Source of the DNA: Mucilaginibacter sp. PPCGB 2223
Lineage (GTDB): Bacteria; Bacteroidota; Bacteroidia; Sphingobacteriales; Sphingobacteriaceae
Length of the DNA stretch: 64,000 nt
Direction of reading: 5' to 3'
Assembly (NCBI RefSeq): GCF_001705515.1
Contig: NZ_MDJS01000001.1
Coordinates: 992,001 to 1,056,000, forward strand
A program made the translations under genes and the position numbers. The notes beneath the pieces are model-generated. The model was not told the DNA's origin. It did not search any database and saw only the letters and a program-made list of their open reading frames with translations. Positions 26,135 to 34,323 of this stretch are shown piece by piece. Position 1 is the first letter of the stretch. Every line of letters begins with the position of its first letter.

Positions 26135-26422
26135 TCAGTGTTTCATAGCTTCCTGCTCTTTAAGTTGCTGGATGTTGTTCGATGCTTCATACTCGCTCGT
26201 TTTTCCTTCAAAATATTCCAGTATTTCGGCTATGGTATCCAGGTTATCCGATACCCGCTGGTGCATATCGGGCAGGTCTTTTTCCAGTTTTTTATCACCC
26301 AGATCGATATTATCGACCTCTATTTTGGTCAGTTTTTGTATGATGGCCTGCTGGCTGTTACGCAGATCGACCAACTCATGTGCAATCTTTTCCATCAGTT
26401 CAAACTTCTTAATCTTATCCAT
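26135..26422 (-). CDS. Short coiled-coil hypothetical protein
   Basis: 95 residues, almost wholly helical and charged, with heptad-like spacing (MDKIKKFELMEKIAHELVDL, then IIQKLTKIEVD and VSDNLDTIAEILEYFEG). No signal, no known domain. It may form a cytoplasmic helical bundle. It lies between proB and the Thr/Pro-rich protein on the same strand, with a terminator upstream that separates it from the latter. Confidence 0.65.
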   Translation of the reverse strand: MDKIKKFELMEKIAHELVDLRNSQQAIIQKLTKIEVDNIDLGDKKLEKDLPDMHQRVSDNLDTIAEILEYFEGKTSEYEASNNIQQLKEQEAMKH

Positions 26423-26495
26423 GACAATCAGTTTTAAGGTTAATATTTACTCTATCTATAAGTACCTGCAGATTGTTTTTGTTTCAGGTAAAACA

Positions 26496-26532
26496 AAAAA
26501 GCCCGCAGAAGATGCTTTTCCGCAGGCTTATA
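26496..26532 (-). terminator. Intrinsic terminator of the Thr/Pro-rich gene
   Basis: An imperfect 12-bp hairpin (AAGCCCGCAGAA with TTCCGCAGGCTT, two mismatches) followed on the minus strand by a T-rich tract. It lies just after the gene ending at 26547. Confidence 0.7.
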
Positions 26533-26546
26533 TCTGATATAATTTT

Positions 26547-27047
26547 CTACTGGTTTTTAACCGTAGTGGTTGTGGTTGTCGTGGTTGCGGGCGTTTTTTT
26601 AACAATATGCTTAACCACACGGTGCGTTGCCGGGGCTGTTTTATGAACGGTGGTCCGGGTTGTACTGGTTTTGGTTGTCTGCACTGCATGAACCGTTGAT
26701 GAAGGGTTTGTTGTTGTGGTAGTGGTAACCGTTGTTTTTGGCTGCGGTGCCGGAGGTGTCGGGGCTGGTACTGTTACAATTTCCTTTTCTGCCGGTGGCG
26801 GTGTTACCACAACCGTTGTGGGTTGTGGCGCCGGTGCAATAACCGGGGTGCTCCCGTTTGCGGCTGCGCCAACAGCGCCCGCTGTGCCCTTACCGCTTAC
26901 TTTAATTTTGGTTTTGGTATGCCCGTGCACGCCGGCCTTAACTTTCTTTTTAACTTCGACGTGATTGGTATCACTTTTTTGTGCCAGCGAACTGCTTACG
27001 GTAAATGCCAGTATTACTGTCGCAATTATTAAACTTATCTTCTTCAT
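26547..27047 (-). CDS. Secreted Thr/Pro-rich low-complexity protein
   Basis: 166 residues. A signal peptide (1-22, ending SSLAQ) is followed by low-complexity sequence dominated by Thr, Pro, Val and Lys: runs such as TTVTTTTTTNPS and TTTTTTTTVKNQ, and a proline-rich stretch (APAPQPTTVVVTPPP). No folded domain is evident. Such segments may be extended cell-envelope spacers or O-glycosylation substrates (Bacteroidota glycosylate D-S/T-A/I/L/V/M/T sites; few are obvious here). The reading frame is supported by the signal peptide, the stop placement and a terminator, not by homology. Confidence 0.6.
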   Translation of the reverse strand: MKKISLIIATVILAFTVSSSLAQKSDTNHVEVKKKVKAGVHGHTKTKIKVSGKGTAGAVGAAANGSTPVIAPAPQPTTVVVTPPPAEKEIVTVPAPTPPAPQPKTTVTTTTTTNPSSTVHAVQTTKTSTTRTTVHKTAPATHRVVKHIVKKTPATTTTTTTTVKNQ

Positions 27048-27165
27048 AATATAATCATTTAGTTATTTGTTAATTATTTAACTGAAACAAAACAAACACC
27101 GGGCCAATATTTCAATTATGTTACAAAACATCAACTACCTTCTTTTTTAAACTATATTTTTAGTT

Positions 27166-27173
27166 TAAATTTG
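27166..27173 (+). promoter_or_regulatory. -7 promoter element (TAAATTTG) of the TPR gene
   Basis: TAAATTTG is an exact TAnnTTTG match ending four bases before the ATG at 27178; transcription would start at about the ATG. Confidence 0.5.
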
Positions 27174-27177
27174 AGCG

Positions 27178-28356
27178 ATGAAAACGTTGATCGCCTATCT
27201 TACAGTTATTCTGCTGTTTTTAACAACTACAGCAACATTAGCCCAAACCAAAGCCGATGATGCTTTGCTGCTCGATATGTACCAAAGCCAGCGTTATGCC
27301 GAGGCAGCCGCTTACCTGAAAAACATATATACCGAACCAATAACTGATACCCGGGCACTATCCCGCCTGGGCTACACTTTTCAGATGGCGGGTAAATTAG
27401 CCGATGCAGAGGCGTATTATCAACGCCTGTACCAGATCGACTCCACCAACGTATCTACCCTTTTCAGTCTGGCCGGCATCAATTCCCAAAGGGAGAATAA
27501 GACTAAAGCTCTTTACTTTTACGAACGCATCACGACACTTGACCGTACGAACTTCAGGGCCTTTAAACAGGTTGGTTTGCTATACCGAGAGAGGAACGAT
27601 ACTTTAAAAGCCTTAAAAAACCTTCAGACAGCCAACAAACTTAACCCGGAAGATCCTGACGTAGCGGCCGAACTGAGTTTTGTATTATCGGGCCTGAAGC
27701 ATACCAAACAGGCCGAAACGGTGTTGAACCGGGCCCTGAAAGCCGACTCTGCCAGCCTGTTTTTATTGCGATGCCTGGTGAACGTAACCTACAACGCCGA
27801 AGAATACAACGAAACGATCAAAACCTGCAATAAGATGATGGACCTTGGCGATCAATCTGCACAAGTACTAAAAAAACTGGGTGCTTCTTATTATATGATC
27901 AAAAATTACGAATGCTGTATCGAAACGTTTGCCCTGATGCAGGATATCTTTAAAACCGAACGCGAATACTATTTCACGGCAGAAAGCTATAAAGCGCTCA
28001 AACAGTATCATAAGGCTATCGACTATTTTGAGCTTACCTTACGCGAAAGCATATCGCCTAATACTAACCTCTATTACAGCGAAATGGCCGACAGTTACGA
28101 CGAACTGCACCAGCTAAAAAGCACCATCGCCAATTATCAGAAAAGCTTATTTTTCAAAGAAAAAGATATGGTGTTGTACGCGCTGGCCAACCTGTACGAC
28201 AGCAAATTAAAAGATAAGCGCAACGCACTTAAATACTATAAAAAGTACCTCGAAAGCAAGCCGCCTGCTATCCAAAAAGCTTATATTGAGTATGTGCAAA
28301 GCCGCGTAGCGGCTTTACAGGGTAATGTTAAGGGTCAAGCGGCTCCAACGGATTGA
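27178..28356 (+). CDS. Secreted TPR-repeat protein
   Basis: 392 residues. A signal peptide (1-22, ending ATLAQ) precedes tandem tetratricopeptide repeats through most of the protein; the pattern x3-W/L-G-x2-Y/F with A-x3-Y/F is seen in LSRLGYTFQMAGKLADAEAY, FKQVGLLYRERNDTLKALKN and LKKLGASYYMIKNYECCIE, among others. TPRs bind partner proteins, so it is likely a periplasmic scaffold. The last 29 bases overlap the convergent YdcF-type gene. Confidence 0.85.
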   Translation: MKTLIAYLTVILLFLTTTATLAQTKADDALLLDMYQSQRYAEAAAYLKNIYTEPITDTRALSRLGYTFQMAGKLADAEAYYQRLYQIDSTNVSTLFSLAGINSQRENKTKALYFYERITTLDRTNFRAFKQVGLLYRERNDTLKALKNLQTANKLNPEDPDVAAELSFVLSGLKHTKQAETVLNRALKADSASLFLLRCLVNVTYNAEEYNETIKTCNKMMDLGDQSAQVLKKLGASYYMIKNYECCIETFALMQDIFKTEREYYFTAESYKALKQYHKAIDYFELTLRESISPNTNLYYSEMADSYDELHQLKSTIANYQKSLFFKEKDMVLYALANLYDSKLKDKRNALKYYKKYLESKPPAIQKAYIEYVQSRVAALQGNVKGQAAPTD

Positions 28357-29578
28357 TCTGCAGCGATTCGATGAGCGGGTAAAACTCCTGTTCCGTGTCG
28401 GATAAGCGCTTGCCTAACTTGTAAGGCATATAACCCAATTCTTTCATACAGCGGTCGGCCATTGTTTTCTCAATGTATTCGCTTTGCGATTTGTCGGTAC
28501 AGGTAATGGCCGGTTTACCAAACGGGAACCCGTAATGATACATTAACCTTACCCCGTTACGCATATTGGTAGTAGTATGCCGCGCCTGTGGTTCAACAAT
28601 GACAGCGCTCGCGGGCACATGCAGGCTTTCGACCAAATATTTTTTCATTTCGTCGGCCTCGCAAAATTTGGTTTTGAAAGGATGCACCTTCCCGCCCGAC
28701 GTCATAACAAACGGGGCCAGGCCCTCAAAATAACGGTTTGCGCCAAGACGGCAACGCAACATCCCCTCGGCGCTCAGGGCCATGCCGCTTTCGCCGGGCC
28801 CGGCTCCGGGCACCAGGATTACTGAGTATCTGTACTTATTCCAATCCACCGTTCTGGCTTTTTCAACTGCAGCTTTATTTACCGTCTCGGCCATCGGTTC
28901 GTCGTTGGCGGCGTCCGTACGTTCGTTAATATCTAAAAATATTAAAGCAGCGGTAAGAGGCGCCTGGAAGAACAGTTTGCTGCTTTTTACTTCAACGTAT
29001 AAAGTAGCTACAGCATTGGCCATTTGCGTAGTATAGCCCTTAGCGTGCACGTTAAAACTGATCGAATCTATCGTTGGATAATTAGGCTTTTTACCTTCGG
29101 CGTAAACGCTGATGACCCTATTAACGCCGGAAGCTTCTATCTCCCAGGCTTTTACAAGCAATTGTTTAGGCTCAAGTTTTTGGTTCAGCACATGCGTGCC
29201 CGATGGAATGAGCTGCGTTTTAACCAGCTTACCCAATGCGTTGAGCGGCGTATACAAAGCCGCCAGGCGTTCGCCAACCGTTTTGATCTGATCATCGGTA
29301 AATTTGAGGTTTGCGGTAAAACAGGTATAATCCTTACAATCCGTTAAACTGGCACTGATCGCCGCATTACGTTTAGCAGCCATATCAGCAAGTACGGCAT
29401 CGTTTTCGAGCAGGCGCATTACAGCCGGATCGTGTTTGATGAGCGATAGCAGGTAGTAGTTTTTAACCTTAACGCTGCCTTGCCCTATAGGTTGGTACTG
29501 TTGGCTGGGATGGCTTTCCTGGGCAAACAGGCGCAACCCAAAAACAGCGAAAACAAGTAGTAAGAGGCACTTTTTCAT
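28328..29578 (-). CDS. YdcF/DUF218-domain secreted protein
   Basis: 416 residues with a signal peptide (1-20, ending LFAQ). The last third holds a DUF218/YdcF domain: YSVILVPGAGP (251-261), S-x-E-x-x-R-x-R-x-G-A, S-G-G, and E-x-x-A-R-H-T-T-T-N-M-R-N, which match the family's conserved pattern. The 245-residue N-terminal region has no recognised domain, so this is an extended form compared with E. coli YdcF or SanA (about 240-270). Members are linked to envelope integrity and sugar or SAM binding; function unclear. It converges on the TPR gene with a 29-base overlap. Confidence 0.78.
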   Translation of the reverse strand: MKKCLLLLVFAVFGLRLFAQESHPSQQYQPIGQGSVKVKNYYLLSLIKHDPAVMRLLENDAVLADMAAKRNAAISASLTDCKDYTCFTANLKFTDDQIKTVGERLAALYTPLNALGKLVKTQLIPSGTHVLNQKLEPKQLLVKAWEIEASGVNRVISVYAEGKKPNYPTIDSISFNVHAKGYTTQMANAVATLYVEVKSSKLFFQAPLTAALIFLDINERTDAANDEPMAETVNKAAVEKARTVDWNKYRYSVILVPGAGPGESGMALSAEGMLRCRLGANRYFEGLAPFVMTSGGKVHPFKTKFCEADEMKKYLVESLHVPASAVIVEPQARHTTTNMRNGVRLMYHYGFPFGKPAITCTDKSQSEYIEKTMADRCMKELGYMPYKLGKRLSDTEQEFYPLIESLQINPLEPLDP

Positions 29579-29636
29579 ATCGGCTTTCGCCAGTCAAGAT
29601 AAGTAAAAGTTAACGAATGGCAAATGCAGCAAACTA

Positions 29637-30704
29637 TCATTTCCCCGCAAATACCCTCTTCTCAAATTCGGGCATCTCAAACAATTTATCATTAGGGTTC
29701 AAACTCGGCCAGCCATCCTTATCGATATGCAATGGCTTGATATTCAGCAAAGATTGCCCGCCAAATGACCGGGTGTAGGCATGGTACACAATATAAGTCG
29801 TATCGCCCTGTGCAAAAAAGCCGTTGTGGCCACGCCCCGGTTCATCGTAGTCGCCGGCAAGGAAAACCGAATAATTGTTATCTATCCAGCTTTTGCCTTC
29901 CTTGTTCAGGTAGGGCCCCTTCACACTTTTCGATCTTCCTATTACAATCTGGTAGGTGCTTTGTATCCCCGAACAGCATTTTCCGCGCGAAGCGAAAATA
30001 TAGTAATACTCCGGCCCTTTGATGATGTAGCTGCCTTCGCCCAGTTTGGTGGTAATGGTGTACAATTCGGGTTTATCGCTATCGGGTTTGCCGGTTTTGG
30101 GGTTAAGCTCTATTAAACGCAAACCGCCTTTGTACGAGCCGTAGATCAGGTATTTCTTTCCATCTGCATCGGTAAAAGCATTCGGGTCGATGCAATTCAC
30201 GCTGTCGCCGCCGTTTTTATAGTTCACAACCAGACCGTGGTCTATCCATTTATACTTCGGGGCCTTCTTATCTAAAGTAACATTGGTAGCATAACCTATG
30301 CCCGATTTAAAATTCATCCATGCCGAAACCGAATAATACAGGTGATACTGCCCGTCGGCATAATGGATATCGGGCGCCCAAAGGCCGACCTTGCCGGGGA
30401 TATCATTGTTCCACCACGAAAAGGACATGCCTTTATCAAAAACTGGCCCGGCATTCGTCCAGTTCACCATATCTTTTGATGATTTGATGCTCATGCCTGT
30501 AGTCAACACGTAATAAGTATCCCCGGCCTTGATCATGCAGGGATCGTGAGCATTTAGGTTACCCTTTAGGCCGTTATTACTGATAATGGTATCCGGCCTT
30601 GGCTGCCGCTGCTGGTTATTGGCAGGCGGTGTAGTTTGTGCCGATGCATGTATGGTAAGCGCCAAAAGCGCAATGGCTAATGCTCTGGTTAAAAAATGGC
30701 TCAT
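29637..30704 (-). CDS. Secreted GH43 arabinan endo-1,5-alpha-arabinosidase-type enzyme
   Basis: 355 residues. Signal peptide (1-22), a Pro/Gln-rich linker, then a five-bladed beta-propeller. The three GH43 catalytic acids are Asp54 (general base, HDPCMIK), Asp173 (IDPNAF) and Glu223 (GEGSYI, general acid); WAPDIHY at 109-115 is the usual family hallmark. GH43 enzymes of this type cut alpha-1,5-arabinan side chains of pectin. This agrees with the GH28 and PL10 enzymes elsewhere in the window, although they are not in one operon. No SusC/SusD genes are near. Confidence 0.88.
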   Translation of the reverse strand: MSHFLTRALAIALLALTIHASAQTTPPANNQQRQPRPDTIISNNGLKGNLNAHDPCMIKAGDTYYVLTTGMSIKSSKDMVNWTNAGPVFDKGMSFSWWNNDIPGKVGLWAPDIHYADGQYHLYYSVSAWMNFKSGIGYATNVTLDKKAPKYKWIDHGLVVNYKNGGDSVNCIDPNAFTDADGKKYLIYGSYKGGLRLIELNPKTGKPDSDKPELYTITTKLGEGSYIIKGPEYYYIFASRGKCCSGIQSTYQIVIGRSKSVKGPYLNKEGKSWIDNNYSVFLAGDYDEPGRGHNGFFAQGDTTYIVYHAYTRSFGGQSLLNIKPLHIDKDGWPSLNPNDKLFEMPEFEKRVFAGK

Positions 30705-30864
30705 AGATTGTAATTGGTAGCCTAAAACTATTCACAAATTGAGTAACTCGCATCCTGTACAATCCTGTCGAATGATGATGTTAAACAATATAAAGAAGAA
30801 TGCCCTGTTGGTAAGTCATTAACTTATTCTGAAAAAATTGCCGGATATTTACCCTGACAAATTC

Positions 30865-31437
30865 ATGGAACAGCAACTTACCGAGAACCAGATTTACAAA
30901 AATATTAAGGGCGCCGATATCGAAGGGCGCGACAGAATATTTGAGGGCTGCACCTTCAGCAACTGCGATTTTTCGTACGCCGACCTGTCGCAGATCACCT
31001 TTATCAATTGCAGCATGGATACCTGTAACCTGTCGCTGGCCAAACTCATCAACACCGGTTTCCAGGAGGTAGAGTTTCGCGATTGTAAGTTTACAGGCGT
31101 TAATTTCAGCACCAGCAATAACTTTTCGTTCGCGGTAAGCTTTACCAAGTGTATCCTTGATTATACCATCTTCCAGAAAAAGCGCCTGAAAAGCACTGTG
31201 TTTGAAGATTGCTCGCTGATTGAATCCGATTTTAGCGAAGCAGACCTCACTAACGCCATCTTCAGAAACTGTGATCTGAACCGCACTATTTTCGACCGCA
31301 CGATATTAAAAGGCGCTGACCTGTCATCGGCAAGCAATTTTAACATCGATCCGGAAAATAACACCATGGCAAAAGCGAAATTCAGCTCGCATGCATTATC
31401 CGGCTTATTAATTAAATACAACCTCATCATTGAATAA
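30865..31437 (+). CDS. Pentapeptide-repeat protein
   Basis: 190 residues from the ATG at 30865; the upstream TTG at 30838 would add nine residues outside the repeats. Quasi-repeats A(D/N)LxX are seen through the sequence (DFSYADLSQITF, CNLSLAKLINT, DFSEADLTNAIF, LKGADLSSASNF), forming a right-handed beta-helix. Some such proteins protect gyrase, but most have no known role. The next gene begins 7 bases after the stop and is probably cotranscribed. No signal peptide, so cytoplasmic. Confidence 0.85.
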   Translation: MEQQLTENQIYKNIKGADIEGRDRIFEGCTFSNCDFSYADLSQITFINCSMDTCNLSLAKLINTGFQEVEFRDCKFTGVNFSTSNNFSFAVSFTKCILDYTIFQKKRLKSTVFEDCSLIESDFSEADLTNAIFRNCDLNRTIFDRTILKGADLSSASNFNIDPENNTMAKAKFSSHALSGLLIKYNLIIE

Positions 31438-31443
31438 TCTTTC

Positions 31444-31671
31444 ATGGACGAACATATTATACCTTTTAGCGGCAATAAACTGGTAAAAGTAAAACAGATA
31501 CAGAAAGATTATTACCGCATATCGCTCGATCATAAATTTATCGGTTATATCCGCAGGGACGGCAGTGGCTGGATGCTTGAGGAATATTCGCGCGAGGATC
31601 TTACTGCAGAGAATGTACAGCTCATCGGCGACCAGATCGACCGGCTGCGCTGGCAGCTTACACAGTTTTAG
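31444..31671 (+). CDS. Small hypothetical protein
   Basis: 75 residues, soluble, with beta-like N-terminal part (LVKVKQIQKDYYRISLDHKFIGYIRRDGSG) and a helical tail (AENVQLIGDQIDRLRWQLTQF). No family recognised. It follows the pentapeptide-repeat gene with 6 bases between them and precedes a transpeptidase gene by 46 bases, so the three may form one transcript. Confidence 0.65.
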   Translation: MDEHIIPFSGNKLVKVKQIQKDYYRISLDHKFIGYIRRDGSGWMLEEYSREDLTAENVQLIGDQIDRLRWQLTQF

Positions 31672-31717
31672 TGGCATAGCAATTGCACTGGTGTGTAAAT
31701 ATAACTGAACACACCCT

Positions 31718-33265
31718 ATGATTATCTCTAATAATGCCCGGTATACTTTTTGGCCAGTATTATTTTCCGCTCTTTTAATTATCCTGTTCGCCTTAACCAG
31801 TTGCCATAAGAAATCGCGTTCCGATATGGGCGAGGTTCTTTTTGAGAGATCGCACAATAAAGTTTTTAAAGATGTTACCCCGCAGGGGTTCGCACCTGTT
31901 CTGCAACAGGCTTTGCAGCAGCAAAAAACTTCGCTAAATAATTATAAAGTAATCGAAGCCTGGTACAGGCAAAATGAGTACGATCCCATTTTTTTGATGG
32001 ATCATACAGCTAATGGCGATATCCAAAATCTCACCAGTTACCTGGATCGTACAGCAGAGCACGGCCTCGTACCGGCTATGTTCCATACCGATACGATCAA
32101 AGCTTTGCTGAGCCGGCTAAACGATAAAAAGGCGATAAAATCGCTTAATCAGGCTTACCGCGATATGGCAAAACTGGAGTTATTGGTTGCCAATTCGCTT
32201 ATCACTTACGCTAACGCACTACAATTTGGCCTGATAGACCCCAAACGCATTTATGCTAACTATTATACCAAAACATTGCGTCCCGACAGCGCTTCAACAA
32301 GCCGCATTTTTTCGGTAGAAAATCTCAAAAGTTACCTCGACAGTATCCAGCCTCGTAACCCACAATACCTGGCTCTGCAAAAAGCCCTGGCAAGCGGAAC
32401 TTTAGCGCCTGGTATGAGCAAAGAGGAAACCCAGCGCATCCTGGTGGTCAATCTCGAACGCCTACGCTGGAAGAATAAGCCAACCGAAAACCGCTATGTA
32501 GTGGTCAACATTCCCGATTTTACACTTAACCTGATGGAGAACGGCAAATGCGCTTTATGTATGAAAGTTTGTGTAGGCGAAGGGCGCAACCAGGATCACG
32601 CCAATACCCTGGTTGAATATGACGACAGCGACAAAGTGGACAGGCCCTTTACACACGAAACGCCGCAATTGAACAGCCTGATCTATGTGGCCGAAGTTAA
32701 CCCTGTATGGAATATACCGCAAAGTATTGCCAGTAAGGAGATCATGGTTGAAGCGGCGAAAGATCGTTACTACCTCTCCAATAAAAACATCGATGTATAC
32801 AAAAACGGACAAAAAATTGAAGATACTGAAACTATCGACTGGAGCCAGGTAAAAAAAGACGACGACTCTTACGAATTTAAACAACAACCCGGCGCAGACA
32901 ACGCTTTAGGCAAAATTAAATTCCTGTTCAACAATAAAACCAACGTTTACCTGCACGATACACCCACGCAGGCGCCTTTTAAACAAGCGATGCGTGCCGT
33001 GAGTCACGGCTGTGTGAGATTGGAAAAGCCATTGGAATTTGCCCACGCGCTTTTTGGCGATGGCGAACGCTATCAAACCATTTTAGATAACTATGGCAAA
33101 GACAATCCAGAGCCGACACGGCTTTATCTGCCAAAAAAAGTTCCGGTCTACATCACCTACATTACCTGTTGGGTTGATGAAACCGGAACCATACAATATC
33201 GAAAAGATATTTACGCGCAGGACATTGTGTTATATGCACACCTGCAAAAATTTACTACGGTATAA
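31718..33265 (+). CDS. L,D-transpeptidase, YcbB/LdtD type lipoprotein
   Basis: 515 residues. A lipoprotein signal with LTSC (Cys29) places it in a membrane of the envelope. An N-terminal scaffold region with a peptidoglycan-binding-like part (about 75-240) precedes the YkuD catalytic domain, with H412-D413 and the active-site Ser-His-Gly-Cys-Val-Arg at 429-434 (Cys432). It links peptidoglycan stems through 3-3 bonds or joins proteins to them. Its neighbour on the opposite strand, one base away, is another L,D-transpeptidase of a different family (YkuD_2). Confidence 0.9.
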   Translation: MIISNNARYTFWPVLFSALLIILFALTSCHKKSRSDMGEVLFERSHNKVFKDVTPQGFAPVLQQALQQQKTSLNNYKVIEAWYRQNEYDPIFLMDHTANGDIQNLTSYLDRTAEHGLVPAMFHTDTIKALLSRLNDKKAIKSLNQAYRDMAKLELLVANSLITYANALQFGLIDPKRIYANYYTKTLRPDSASTSRIFSVENLKSYLDSIQPRNPQYLALQKALASGTLAPGMSKEETQRILVVNLERLRWKNKPTENRYVVVNIPDFTLNLMENGKCALCMKVCVGEGRNQDHANTLVEYDDSDKVDRPFTHETPQLNSLIYVAEVNPVWNIPQSIASKEIMVEAAKDRYYLSNKNIDVYKNGQKIEDTETIDWSQVKKDDDSYEFKQQPGADNALGKIKFLFNNKTNVYLHDTPTQAPFKQAMRAVSHGCVRLEKPLEFAHALFGDGERYQTILDNYGKDNPEPTRLYLPKKVPVYITYITCWVDETGTIQYRKDIYAQDIVLYAHLQKFTTV

Positions 33266-33266
33266 A

Positions 33267-34070
33267 TTACAATACTGCAGCGGTAACCTGCCCCCCGCCA
33301 TTGGTTTGGTTAAAGGCAAAGTTGGCCGCCATGTCGCGGTCAAGATATTTGGAAGTATAGCTCTCATCGTTACCATTGATAAACAGCAGAGTTTTGCCTT
33401 TAATGGTATTGATAACACGGTTAATCACTTTCGCCGAAACGGCCGGGCAACCCTGGCTGCGTCCTAAACGGCCAAGCTGGTTAATTGAACTCTGGCTTAC
33501 ATACGAGGCTGCGTGTACAACTATATCGCGTTTTGCGGCCATATCGTTAAAACCTTCGTCCATGCCGTCAAGCCGTAAGGAAACGCCGTGTTTGCCCTGA
33601 TAAACATTATTGGTTACGTAAAAACCCAGGCTGCTTTGGTACGAATCGACGCTGTTCGAAAAATTGGTAGCTATATCGCCGCCGCTGCCCTCCCCGTGCG
33701 ATACCCAGGTATTCAGCACAAGCTGCATCTTTTTCAGGTCGACTATCCACATGCGCTTGCTGCAACTCGATTTTGCGAGGTCGACTACCGTTACGATCGA
33801 ACAGTCGGAAGGTAATTTATTAGCGCTTTTCAGGTTAAAAAAACCTGTCATGGCTCTTTCAAAAACAGCGTTATCCATACCAAAATTGGCCAGCCTTGCA
33901 GTTTGGTAAATATTGGTAATGTAACTCTCAAAAAACTGTGTTGTTGATCCTGTTGTAACTGAAGAGGCTTGACTGACAGGTGCTGGTTTAAGAACTTTGC
34001 TTGTCCAGCTGATAATAACAAAAGATAATGCCAGTGAAACACACGTAACCCACAAAAATCGTTTTCTCAT
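33267..34070 (-). CDS. L,D-transpeptidase, YkuD_2 family
   Basis: 267 residues with an N-terminal signal or anchor (about 5-24). It shows the YkuD_2 pattern: SHGEGSG, FSN (residues 137-139), SSLGFYVT, GKHGVSLRLDGMDEGFND, VVHAASYVS (His186) and GRSQGCPAVS with Cys208. YkuD_2 proteins are a murein L,D-transpeptidase catalytic family common in Bacteroidota. It is convergent with the YcbB-type enzyme with a single base between the two stops and no terminator, an arrangement in which the mRNA tails could overlap. Confidence 0.85.
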   Translation of the reverse strand: MRKRFLWVTCVSLALSFVIISWTSKVLKPAPVSQASSVTTGSTTQFFESYITNIYQTARLANFGMDNAVFERAMTGFFNLKSANKLPSDCSIVTVVDLAKSSCSKRMWIVDLKKMQLVLNTWVSHGEGSGGDIATNFSNSVDSYQSSLGFYVTNNVYQGKHGVSLRLDGMDEGFNDMAAKRDIVVHAASYVSQSSINQLGRLGRSQGCPAVSAKVINRVINTIKGKTLLFINGNDESYTSKYLDRDMAANFAFNQTNGGGQVTAAVL

Positions 34071-34274
34071 AAATAATCTAAATTAATTAAAGACACTGTT
34101 TATACGCTGGTTTAGATCTAAAGGTTACCAATTATTAATTTAAAAGCAAACTTTATCGCTATAAATGAAATGCCAGGTCCTATTCAACGTAGTAAAATGG
34201 TCTTTATTTTAAACTACAATTAATTATTAAGAAATTAAATTACCATCAAGATTAAAGAAAAAAAAGCACTGGCA

Positions 34275-34304
34275 TAAAAAAAGCGGAAGCTTGCACTTCC
34301 GCTG
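34275..34304 (-). terminator. Intrinsic terminator of the GH28 gene
   Basis: Hairpin AGCGGAAG (34282-34289) / CTTCCGCT (34296-34303), with a T run on the minus strand. Confidence 0.8.
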
Positions 34305-34323
34305 TCCGGTTAATATCGAACGT

